NCBI GenBank assembly: GCA_013003285.1 | Contig: JABDJY010000159.1 | Coordinates: forward strand, 1 to 5,015 | DNA: 5,015 nucleotides | Direction: 5' to 3' | From: Alphaproteobacteria bacterium | GTDB taxonomy: Bacteria; Pseudomonadota; Alphaproteobacteria; UBA6615 | Shown: in pieces, positions 1 to 5,014 of the stretch | Layout of the letters: every line of letters starts with the position of its first letter | How positions within the stretch are numbered: position 1 is the first letter of the stretch | Program-made: the position numbers and the translations under genes | Notes under the pieces: model-generated | Database searches by the model: none | What the model was told of the DNA's origin: nothing | The model's input: the letters and a program-made list of their open reading frames with translations, nothing else

Positions 1-2
1 GC

Positions 3-584
3 CAGGGACGGTTCTGGTCGGGCACCATGTACGATCCGCCGGGACCGCCGGCGCGTTATTTCGAGCGCGAACCGGTGGGTATCCTCTACCGGCTCGACGG
101 CGACCATGGCTGCCACCCCATGGCGGATGACATTCTGGTCTCCAACGGGTTGGCCTGGTCGCCCGACGGCGCCGTGATGTATTTCACCGATTCGCCGCGG
201 CGCACGATCTGGGCCTATGACTTCGACACCGCGAGCGGCGACCTCGGCGAACGTCGGGTGTTCGCCGAAATCCCCGACGCGCCCGGCCGCGGCACCGGCG
301 ACGGCGCGACGGTCGATGCCGAAGGCTATTATTGGAGCGCGGAGTTTCGCGGTAGCCGCCTGGTGCGCTATGCGCCGGATGGGGCGGTCGACCAAATGGT
401 CGAGCTTCCGGTCAGCCGGCCCACATCATGCGCCTTCGGCGGCGACGGGATGGCGACCCTGTTCGTCACATCGGCAAAAATCATGCTGAACGAGGCAGAA
501 TTGGCCCTCGAGCCCCATGCTGGCGCGCTTTTTGTCCTCGATGTGGGCGTTTCTGGCCTGTTGGAGGCCGAATATCCCGGTTGA
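3..584 (+). CDS. SMP-30/gluconolactonase/LRE family protein, C-terminal part (5' end outside window)
   Basis: This reading frame is open to the left edge and gives 193 residues before the TGA at 582-584. An ATG at 27 lies inside the conserved core, in GRFWSGTM, so it is not the true start. The family folds as a six-bladed beta-propeller that binds one divalent metal and hydrolyses sugar lactones or related esters. Visible signatures are SNGLAWSPDG, whose Asn (codon 144-146) matches the metal-binding Asn154 of human SMP30; GDGATVDAEG, whose Asp matches Asp204; and the C-terminal block RPTSCAFGG...LFVTSA...GALFVLDVGVSGL. The metal-binding Glu near the N-terminus lies off the window. The true substrate (gluconolactone, arabinolactone, another lactone) cannot be told from this part. 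The gene ends cleanly and the following gene is on the same strand after a 145-bp gap. Family assignment is firm; substrate is unknown. Confidence 0.93.
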   Translation, partial: QGRFWSGTMYDPPGPPARYFEREPVGILYRLDGDHGCHPMADDILVSNGLAWSPDGAVMYFTDSPRRTIWAYDFDTASGDLGERRVFAEIPDAPGRGTGDGATVDAEGYYWSAEFRGSRLVRYAPDGAVDQMVELPVSRPTSCAFGGDGMATLFVTSAKIMLNEAELALEPHAGALFVLDVGVSGLLEAEYPG

Positions 585-729
585 CGGGCGTATAACCCGC
601 CAAAAACAGCCGAATTTGCGTTCACTGCCTTATTTCAGCGGTAAAATGCCCCGTTAGCTCCTCAAATTCGCCCGTATTCACCGCCATTCTTCTCGATGAA
701 CCGGCCCACAGGCATCGAGAGGCAAGACC

Positions 730-1059
730 ATGCAGCCGCTGAAAATCACAGCCCTACTCCTCGGCGGATTACCCCTCGCAGTCTTCCTCGCAACCCTATT
801 TCTGACCGATGGCGCGCCCTTGAAATCGCTCGCTCCCGGGGAGGAGAGCGGACCGGTCGCTGTAACACGGGCACTGCCGCCCGCCGCGCTGGAACGGCCC
901 ACTCTAGAACGGTCCGAAGAAGAACGGCATGGCAGCGTTACAGCGACCGGTTTTAATAACGCTGGCGCGCGCGGTGAAATGGCAGCCGAAGACCCGAAAG
1001 TGTACTTATTTATGACCCTGTTTGGCCTCCCCGCCTCCACTTCGCCCGAGGATCGTTAG
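730..1059 (+). CDS. Hypothetical protein with one N-terminal hydrophobic segment (109 aa)
   Basis: I do not recognise this protein. The ATG at 730 is preceded by a good Shine-Dalgarno stretch (GAGAGG, about 8 nt upstream), which supports both the gene and its start. Residues about 5-26 form a hydrophobic helix with a Lys before it (MQPLKITALLLGG...FLATLFL), so the protein is probably a membrane-anchored or exported single-pass protein with most of its chain outside the cytoplasm. There is no lipobox Cys. Residues 27-90 are Pro/Glu/Arg-rich and look disordered, with an ER-containing five-residue periodicity (LERPT-LERSE-EERHG). A second short hydrophobic patch, VYLFMTLFGLP, lies near the C-terminus. 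The codon positions carry a 15-bp inverted repeat, and codon use is less GC-biased than in neighbouring genes. It may be lineage-specific, or the reading frame may be spurious. An opposite-strand frame at 678-1040 has no comparable features. Confidence 0.5.
   Translation: MQPLKITALLLGGLPLAVFLATLFLTDGAPLKSLAPGEESGPVAVTRALPPAALERPTLERSEEERHGSVTATGFNNAGARGEMAAEDPKVYLFMTLFGLPASTSPEDR
852..951. repeat. Perfect 15-bp inverted repeat enclosing a 70-nt loop
   Basis: ACCGGTCGCTGTAAC at 852-866 is the exact reverse complement of GTTACAGCGACCGGT at 937-951. G851/T952 and G850/T953 could add two G-U pairs in RNA. The outer span is exactly 100 bp. The left arm contains the 8-bp palindrome GACCGGTC (851-858), and the right arm is followed by TTTT (951-954). 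Arms of this length are unlikely to pair by chance in a 5-kb window. I see no matching target-site duplication outside the arms, so a mobile mini-element is not shown. The element lies wholly inside the hypothetical gene at 730-1059, where the arms encode GPVAVT and SVTATG. Confidence 0.8.
892..927 (+). repeat. Three GAACGG hexamers at an exact 15-nt period
   Basis: GAACGG occurs at 892-897, 907-912 and 922-927, each start exactly 15 nt (five codons) after the previous one, in the loop of the 15-bp inverted repeat. In the hypothetical gene each copy encodes Glu-Arg. The intervening bases are not conserved, so this is either a decayed tandem repeat or spaced short sites. Confidence 0.6.
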
Positions 1060-1069
1060 GCGCCAACCC

Positions 1070-1097
1070 CTTGAAATCGGCACATTCAGGCCCATTT
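1070..1097 (+). promoter_or_regulatory. Sigma-32 (RpoH) heat-shock promoter for hsp20
   Basis: CTTGAAA at 1070-1076 is a full match to the RpoH -35 consensus. After a 13-nt spacer, GCCCATTT at 1090-1097 matches the RpoH -10 consensus CCCCATNT except at its first base. Transcription would begin near 1104-1106, giving an untranslated leader of about 119 nt before the hsp20 start at 1224. The promoter sits only 10 bp after the stop codon of the upstream hypothetical gene, so that gene is not part of the heat-shock transcript. The element match is read directly; its use by RpoH is inferred from the consensus and from the gene it precedes. Confidence 0.85.
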
Positions 1098-1108
1098 ATC
1101 TGCTACAG

Positions 1109-1223
1109 CAGGGCCTATTAAGGCCTGTTCTGAGGGCGCCAATATTTGGGCCCGGAGCGTTCCGTTTGCGTTGATCACGACCCAAGCGGCCCGTACTCGC
1201 TCATAACTTAGAGGAGTGACGGT
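1109..1223 (+). promoter_or_regulatory. ROSE-like RNA thermometer in the hsp20 5' leader
   Basis: By hand folding, the leader forms a chain of hairpins. Hairpin I is at 1109-1127 (CAGG..CC against GGCCUG). Hairpin II is CCAA/UUGG at 1139-1149 with loop UAU. Stem III pairs 1162-1168 with 1183-1189 (7 bp, one G-U) and encloses CGU/ACG. The last hairpin, 1191-1222, buries the Shine-Dalgarno sequence GAGGAG (1211-1216): 1191-1194 pair with 1219-1222, 1195-1198 with 1214-1217, and 1200-1202 with 1211-1213. G1218 and G1199 are bulged and the loop is 8 nt (1203-1210). The anti-SD strand contains UCGCU (1197-1201), the signature U(U/C)GCU of ROSE elements, whose G lies unpaired opposite the SD and is needed for melting at heat-shock temperature. 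The helix ends one base before the AUG. Placement upstream of an Hsp20 gene is the classical ROSE context. Confidence 0.85.
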
Positions 1224-1685
1224 ATGTCCCGTGTTTCCCTACTCAATAGTCCCTTATTGCTCGGCTTCGACCAGTTCGAGCGCACGCTTGAGCGCATCGC
1301 CAAGGCGCCGGCCGAGGGCTATCCCCCCTATAATATCGAGCGCACCGGTGAAGATGAGCTGCGCATCACGCTCGCCGTCGCCGGCTTCACGCTCGACGAT
1401 CTCGAAATTCTGCTCGAAGATAACCAGCTCACCGTCAGCGGACAGCAGGTCGAAGAAGACCAGCGGGTCTATCTGCATCGCGGCATCGCGACCCGCCAGT
1501 TCAAGCGCAGCTTTGTCATCGCCGAAGGTGTCGAGATAACCGCCGCCGTACTCGACAATGGCTTACTGCACATCGATCTGCGCCAGCCGAAACCGCAGCG
1601 CAATGCGCGGAACATCGAAATTTCAGCAGCCAATGGCGCGTCCAAGGGTGCGACCATCGATGTCGCCGCGAAAAAAGAAGCCTAA
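1224..1685 (+). CDS. Small heat shock protein, Hsp20/alpha-crystallin family, class A (IbpA-like)
   Basis: The 153-residue product is an ATP-independent holdase that forms large cytoplasmic oligomers and keeps heat-unfolded proteins refoldable by DnaK and ClpB. The N-terminal arm is residues 1-32 and the alpha-crystallin domain about 33-122, opening with YPPYNIER. The class A signature YLHRGIATRQFKRSF is at 83-97. The conserved A-x4-G-x-L motif is A108 to L115 (AVLDNGLL), and the C-terminal I-x-I anchor is I131-E-I133, followed by a 20-residue polar tail. Length and motif order are normal for IbpA/HspA-type proteins. The start at 1224 is fixed by the SD GAGGAG at 1211-1216, which lies in the thermometer hairpin. 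The RpoH promoter at 1070-1097 and the thermometer should give transcriptional and translational heat control. A DUF1150 gene follows after 27 bp, probably in the same operon. Confidence 0.97.
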   Translation: MSRVSLLNSPLLLGFDQFERTLERIAKAPAEGYPPYNIERTGEDELRITLAVAGFTLDDLEILLEDNQLTVSGQQVEEDQRVYLHRGIATRQFKRSFVIAEGVEITAAVLDNGLLHIDLRQPKPQRNARNIEISAANGASKGATIDVAAKKEA

Positions 1686-1712
1686 GCCCGAGCGCTTCGA
1701 GAGGATAGGAAC

Positions 1713-1934
1713 ATGGAACAAAGTCACGAAGATATCTGGGAATTACTGTCAGCCGACGAGTTTGCCGCGCTGGGGATCGAAGATCTGGCCTATGTGAAAC
1801 CCAAGCCGGGCGACGGACGTCAACTCTATACCATCCACACCGCTGATGGCAGCGAAGTGGCCGTCGTCGAAGGCCGCGATCTCGCCTTTGCCACCATCAC
1901 CCAGAACGAGCTGGAGCCGGTCAGCGTCCACTAA
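1713..1934 (+). CDS. DUF1150 family protein
   Basis: The 73-residue product matches the DUF1150 pattern: an acidic N-terminal helix with LSADEFAALGIEDLAYVKP, then a compact beta-rich core (LYTIHTADGSEVAVVEGRDLAFATITQ), ending in the characteristic LEPVSVH. The family is small, cytoplasmic and of unknown function, found mainly in alphaproteobacteria. No catalytic motif, signal peptide or membrane segment is visible. A strong SD (GAGAGGATAGGA, 1701-1710 and just before) precedes the ATG. The gene begins 27 bp after the hsp20 stop with no terminator between, so it is probably cotranscribed from the RpoH promoter and would be heat-induced, but it has its own ribosome binding site outside the thermometer. 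This association suggests a proteostasis or stress role, which is inference only. Its TAA is 3 bp from the ptsN stop codon on the other strand. Confidence 0.92.
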   Translation: MEQSHEDIWELLSADEFAALGIEDLAYVKPKPGDGRQLYTIHTADGSEVAVVEGRDLAFATITQNELEPVSVH

Positions 1935-1937
1935 GAG

Positions 1938-2417
1938 CTAACTGGCGGCCCGCAGGTTGGGGTTCGCCTCGGGTACTTGCGACAACAGCGCGAACAGAGC
2001 GTCGCGATTAGTGGCGCCGCGAAGTTTCTCGCAGATAGCGGGGCCGCGCAGCAACCGTGAGATGCGCGCCAGTGCCTTGAGATGGTCGGCCCCGGCGCCT
2101 TCCGGCGCCAACAGCAGGAAGATCAGATCGACCGGCCGGTCGTCGATGCTGTCGAAATCGAGCGGTTTTTCCAGCCGGGCGAAAAATCCCTGAATTTTCT
2201 CCAAGCCTTGCATGCGGCCATGCGGTATCGCCAAGCCGTCGCCGACCCCCGTGGTGCCGAGTCGCTCGCGCTCGAGCAGGATATCGAATATGGCGCGCTC
2301 GTCCTGACCGGTCTGGTCGGCGGCGAACTTGGACAGCTCCTGCAGCGCTTGTTTTTTGCTGGTGACGCGGAGGTCGGCGATGACACTCTCGACCGTCAGC
2401 AGTTCCGATACTTCCAT
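1938..2417 (-). CDS. ptsN: PTS IIA-like nitrogen regulatory protein PtsN (EIIA-Ntr)
   Basis: The 159-residue product is the terminal phosphocarrier of the nitrogen PTS (PtsP - NPr - PtsN). It transports no sugar. It regulates partners such as potassium uptake systems, sensor kinases and stringent-response enzymes through its phosphorylation state. The chain is a complete PTS EIIA type-2 (mannitol/fructose-type) domain: DILLERERLGTTGVGDGLAIPHGRM carries the phospho-accepting His66, and DLIFLLLAPEGAGADHLKALARISRLL is the conserved C-terminal half. Length is typical. The ATG at 2417-2415 has an SD (GGAGAG) about 9 nt upstream on the minus strand. It lies 53 bp downstream of hpf in the conserved rpoN-hpf-ptsN order and is probably cotranscribed with hpf. 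It converges with the DUF1150 gene with only 3 bp between stop codons. Confidence 0.96.
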   Translation of the reverse strand: MEVSELLTVESVIADLRVTSKKQALQELSKFAADQTGQDERAIFDILLERERLGTTGVGDGLAIPHGRMQGLEKIQGFFARLEKPLDFDSIDDRPVDLIFLLLAPEGAGADHLKALARISRLLRGPAICEKLRGATNRDALFALLSQVPEANPNLRAAS

Positions 2418-2440
2418 TAAGTCTGTCTCTCCACATCGCC

Positions 2441-2463
2441 CCGCGAAGGGTATTGAATCGCGG
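2441..2463 (-). other. Stem-loop in the hpf-ptsN intergenic gap
   Basis: CCGCGA at 2441-2446 and TCGCGG at 2458-2463 form a perfect 6-bp stem around an 11-nt loop, just after the hpf stop codon in the transcribed direction. No U-run follows on the minus strand, so it is not an ordinary intrinsic terminator. It could stabilise or mark a processing point in the hpf-ptsN message. The fold is seen in sequence; function is unknown. Confidence 0.4.
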
Positions 2464-2470
2464 CGATCAT

Positions 2471-3055
2471 TTATTTCGATTCCGGGTCGATCCAGCCGAC
2501 ATTGCCGTCGGCGCGCCGGTACACAACATTCAATCCGCCATTTCCCGCGTTGCGAAAAACCATTGCCGGGACATCGGCCAAATCCATCCGCATCACGGCC
2601 TCGGACACGGTCAAGTTTTCAATAACTGTCTGATCTTCGGCGACGATGACGGGATTATCCGCCTCCATCGGCGCGTCACCCGCATCATCATCTTCGACCG
2701 GCTCGTAGGGCGCCAATATGTACTGTTGGGCCCGAATGGTTTCGGCGCTTTCGCGTGCCGCATGGTGATCGCGCAGGCGCCGTTTATGGCGCCGCAGCCG
2801 CTTGCCCAGATGGACCGCCGCCACATCGAAGGCGGCATAGGCGTCGTCGGCCGATTCATGCGCGCGTACATAAATGCCACGGCCGATATGGATGGCCAGA
2901 TCGGCGCGGATGGTGAAACGTTCACGGGTCAGGACGACCGATGCATCGATGGCCTGGCCGAAATATTTATCGACCGTGGCGTCAAGGGATTCACTGATAT
3001 GGGCGCGTAATGAATCACCAACATCGAGTTGCTGGCCGGAAATGTTTATATGCAT
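2471..3055 (-). CDS. hpf: Ribosome hibernation-promoting factor, long form (HPF/RaiA family)
   Basis: The 194-residue product binds the decoding region of the 30S subunit and, in its long form, dimerises ribosomes into inactive 100S particles in stationary phase or stress. Residues 1-~100 are the S30AE ribosome-binding domain, beginning MHINISGQQLDVGDSLR and ending in the basic stretch KRLRRHKRRLRDHH (85-98). Residues ~100-133 are an acidic linker (EPVEDDDAGDAPMEADN). Residues 134-190 are the C-terminal dimerisation domain, with VIVAEDQTVIENLTVSEAVMRM split around the core and the hallmark NVVYRRADGNVGWIDP at 176-191. The ATG at 3055-3053 has only a weak SD (TTAGG, about 5 nt away), and an in-frame TAG at 3064-3062 excludes a longer start. 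It is preceded by a 274-bp gap with its own promoter and followed by ptsN. Confidence 0.95.
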   Translation of the reverse strand: MHINISGQQLDVGDSLRAHISESLDATVDKYFGQAIDASVVLTRERFTIRADLAIHIGRGIYVRAHESADDAYAAFDVAAVHLGKRLRRHKRRLRDHHAARESAETIRAQQYILAPYEPVEDDDAGDAPMEADNPVIVAEDQTVIENLTVSEAVMRMDLADVPAMVFRNAGNGGLNVVYRRADGNVGWIDPESK

Positions 3056-3079
3056 CGAAACCTAATGGTCGGGTTTGCG

Positions 3080-3095
3080 CCGGAACGAGGTCCGG
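3080..3095 (-). other. Hairpin in the hpf 5' leader
   Basis: CCGGA (3080-3084) and TCCGG (3091-3095) form a perfect 5-bp stem with a 6-nt loop, 24 nt upstream of the hpf start codon on the minus strand. The loop of the transcript reads CCUCGU, and its CCU could pair with the weak hpf SD (UUAGG). This is a possible translation-control element, not a demonstrated one. Confidence 0.35.
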
Positions 3096-3231
3096 ACGAT
3101 AACCATGTGACTGTGAAAGTAGCGCCGCTCGTCATGGCTTATTCGGTAGAAGCTAGCCTCTCCCTGTGGGTCGGCCGGTCCCCATGTTCAGAGCATCTGT
3201 TATTGCAATGTGCCGTTCTATCGGCGGCCGG

Positions 3232-3260
3232 AACATAGTAATGGCATACGATAGTGTCAA
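3232..3260 (-). promoter_or_regulatory. Sigma-70-type promoter for hpf (and ptsN)
   Basis: On the minus strand TTGACA (3260-3255) is a perfect -35 element. A 17-bp spacer separates it from TATGTT (3237-3232), which matches the -10 consensus at four of six positions. The start point would be near 3225, giving a leader of about 170 nt. The segment between -10 and the start point is entirely G/C, the kind of discriminator often linked to stringent (ppGpp) control. The element lies in the only sizeable gap of the rpoN-hpf-ptsN cluster, so hpf and ptsN can be expressed independently of rpoN. Confidence 0.7.
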
Positions 3261-3307
3261 TAGCCCGGGAGGATACGCATATACATACGACAGGATCGGC
3301 GGATACG
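3246..3307. repeat. Four direct ATACG repeats around the hpf promoter
   Basis: ATACG occurs in the same orientation at 3246-3250, 3273-3277, 3285-3289 and 3303-3307. Two copies are extended to GGATACG (3271-3277 and 3301-3307), exactly 30 bp or about three helical turns apart, and two to CATACG. One copy lies inside the promoter spacer and three lie upstream of the -35 element. This could be an operator array for an unknown regulator; the motif is short, so chance is possible. Confidence 0.4.
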
Positions 3308-3329
3308 TCTTAAGATATTGAAATATATA

Positions 3330-4895
3330 CTATATTGACGCGTGAGAACGTTTTATGCGCCGTCGCTGTACCGATGACGGGATATGTAAGGCATCACGAT
3401 ATTTTGCAACCGTACGGCGCGCGATTTCGACCCCATCGGACCGCAGGATTTCAACGATTTTGTCATCTGAAAGGACGTTTTTCGCGGTTTCAGCGTCGAT
3501 CAATTCTTTAATCTGATGGCGGACAGATTCCGAAGAATGGGTCTGACCCGCTTCGGTCGCGCCGATGGCGGTGGTGAAGAAGTATTTCAGCTCAAACAGG
3601 CCGCGCGGGGTCATGATGTACTTGTTCGCCGTCACCCGGCTGACCGTGCTCTCGTGCATTTCGACGGCCTGGGCGACATCGTTCAAGACCAACGGCTTTA
3701 GATGGGCAACGCCTTTGTGAAAGAACGCGTCCTGCTGGCGGACGATTTCGGTGGCCACTTTCAAAATCGTATTGGCGCGCTGATCAAGTGCCTTCACCAG
3801 CCATTGCGCGGTCTGCAAATTATCCTGCATGTAGCGCTTATCGTCGCTCGACAATTTCAAGGCTGATATCTCGGCGTAATAATGCCGATTGACGAGAACT
3901 TTCGGCAGGGTATCGCTGTTGAGTTCGATAATCCAACCGCCCTTCGGTTTGGCGCGTAGAAAGACATCGGGCGATACCCATTGGGTCAATTCCTGCTGGA
4001 ACGCCGCTCCGGGCTTGGGGTTGAGGGCTTTCAGTTCGCCAATCATGTCGGTGATATCTTCGCGGTCCACGCCGCAAACCGACTGCAGCGCGCCAATGTC
4101 GTGCTTGGCCATCAGGTCGAGATTATCGAGAAATGTCTGCATGGCTGGATCGAGGCGATCACGCTCGGCCAGCTGCAGAGCAAAGCACTCGGCCAGATCG
4201 CGGGCGAAAACGCCAATCGGATCGAACCGTTGCAGACGCGCCAGAATAGTCTCGACCTCGTCGGGCTCGCACCCTAACTGTTCGGCGATCGCCTGCGCGC
4301 TGGTGGCGAGATAGCCGTCGTCATTTACCGATTCGATAAGCGCCTGACCGATCATGCGCTCGCGCTGATCGCTCATGTCGACGTTCAGCTGTGCAATGAG
4401 ATGCTCGCGTAGGCTCTCAGCCTGTCCAACGGCCAGCTCACCAATATCGGGATTTTCAAAACTTTGCGCGCCCGATCCCGTGCCGCTGAAGGCGCTTTCG
4501 CTGGCCGGGCTCAGCGCATCGGCGCCAGCGGGGGCCGGCTGATAATCATCGGCCCAGACATTTTCATAGTCGGTATCGAGCGGCGCATCACTGTCGGAAG
4601 CGGACTCGCGCTGGGTGAGCTCGCTCACATCCGGCGGCTCTGGCGCGTCGGCAAAATCGCTATTGTCTTGATCGAAGTCGCTGGGATCAGCAGCATCGTC
4701 GCCCGCATCTGCCGGCGCATCGTTATCAGCGGACGGGTCTTCCCGCTCGAGCAAGGGGTTCTGCTCAAGTTCGCTTTCGACGAAGTCCGCAAGCTCCAAA
4801 TTTGACAATTGCAGTAGCTTAATCGCCTGCTGCAACTGCGGCGTCATAACGGGTGCTTGCGTCTGCCGCAGGTTGAGACGCTGTGAAAGTGCCAT
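3330..4895 (-). CDS. rpoN: RNA polymerase sigma-54 factor RpoN
   Basis: The 521-residue product directs RNA polymerase to -24/-12 promoters and needs AAA+ enhancer-binding activators for open-complex formation; it controls nitrogen and other adaptive genes. Region I (1-50) is the Gln/Leu-rich activator-responsive segment, beginning MALSQRLNLRQTQAPVMTPQ and ending ELEQNPLLE. Region II (~51-150) is strongly acidic and low-complexity. Residues ~155-340 are the core-binding domain, with DGYLATS and LQRFDPIGVFARDLAECF. Residues ~400-440 hold the helix-turn-helix (LNDVAQAVEMHESTVSRV, then TPRGLFELKYFF). The RpoN box is residues 492-501, ARRTVAKYRD, differing from the usual ARRTVAKYRE only at the last position. 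The length is normal and no domain is missing. The start is set by the canonical N-terminus although no clear SD precedes it. It lies 11 bp after lptB, suggesting translational coupling. Confidence 0.98.
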   Translation of the reverse strand: MALSQRLNLRQTQAPVMTPQLQQAIKLLQLSNLELADFVESELEQNPLLEREDPSADNDAPADAGDDAADPSDFDQDNSDFADAPEPPDVSELTQRESASDSDAPLDTDYENVWADDYQPAPAGADALSPASESAFSGTGSGAQSFENPDIGELAVGQAESLREHLIAQLNVDMSDQRERMIGQALIESVNDDGYLATSAQAIAEQLGCEPDEVETILARLQRFDPIGVFARDLAECFALQLAERDRLDPAMQTFLDNLDLMAKHDIGALQSVCGVDREDITDMIGELKALNPKPGAAFQQELTQWVSPDVFLRAKPKGGWIIELNSDTLPKVLVNRHYYAEISALKLSSDDKRYMQDNLQTAQWLVKALDQRANTILKVATEIVRQQDAFFHKGVAHLKPLVLNDVAQAVEMHESTVSRVTANKYIMTPRGLFELKYFFTTAIGATEAGQTHSSESVRHQIKELIDAETAKNVLSDDKIVEILRSDGVEIARRTVAKYRDALHIPSSVQRRRIKRSHASI

Positions 4896-4906
4896 GAGTT
4901 TAAGGT

Positions 4907-5014
4907 TTACAGAGTGAACCTTTCCCCTAGGTAAACACGCCGAACGTCGCTGTGATCAACGAGTTCAGCCGGTGTACCCGTGTAGAGTACGGCACCATCA
5001 TGCAAAATATATGC
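4907..5014 (-). CDS. lptB: LPS export ABC transporter ATP-binding protein LptB, C-terminal end (partial)
   Basis: On the minus strand, a frame entering from the right edge reads 35 residues to the TAA at 4909-4907: AYILHDGAVLYTGTPAELVD followed by HSDVRRVYLGERFTL. This is the standard LptB C-terminus, with the switch-region-distal HDGxVL, GTPxEL and VRRVYLGExF blocks. LptB is the cytoplasmic ATPase that powers LptFG-C extraction of lipopolysaccharide from the inner membrane. The Walker A, signature and Walker B motifs lie outside the window. The lptB-rpoN junction, with 11 bp between stop and start, is a conserved proteobacterial arrangement, which supports the assignment. Confidence 0.9.
   Translation of the reverse strand, partial: AYILHDGAVLYTGTPAELVDHSDVRRVYLGERFTL

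Noticed and set aside
585..605. CGGG/CCCG hairpin after the lactonase stop codon as a terminator
   Set aside because: The stem is only 4 bp and is followed by A residues rather than a T-run on the plus strand.
621..647. TTCACT and TAAAAT as a promoter for the hypothetical gene
   Set aside because: The -10 is good, but the spacer is 15 bp and the -35 matches at only four of six positions; too weak to annotate.
678..1040. 120-codon opposite-strand reading frame overlapping the small hypothetical gene
   Set aside because: It has no recognisable domain, a low-complexity Arg/Ser/Pro/Ala composition typical of an antisense shadow in GC-rich DNA, and no better start signal than the plus-strand gene.
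2082..2420. 112-codon plus-strand frame inside ptsN, and similar long plus-strand frames inside hpf and rpoN
   Set aside because: These overlap genes with unmistakable family motifs on the minus strand and are frame shadows caused by high GC content.
3062..3106. 14-codon upstream reading frame (MVIVRTSFRRKPDH) in the hpf frame, ending 6 nt before the hpf start
   Set aside because: It has no SD before its ATG and no regulatory-codon pattern. The in-frame TAG only shows that hpf cannot start further upstream.
3204..3214. Minus-strand GGCACATTGCA resembling a sigma-54 promoter upstream of hpf
   Set aside because: Only 6 bases separate the GG and GC elements, where sigma-54 needs 10, so it cannot serve as a -24/-12 promoter.
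3322..3336. AT-rich dyad AATATA-TAC-TATATT overlapping the rpoN stop codon
   Set aside because: It is too AT-rich and short to distinguish from chance, makes no GC stem for termination, and has no suitable -35 on either strand.
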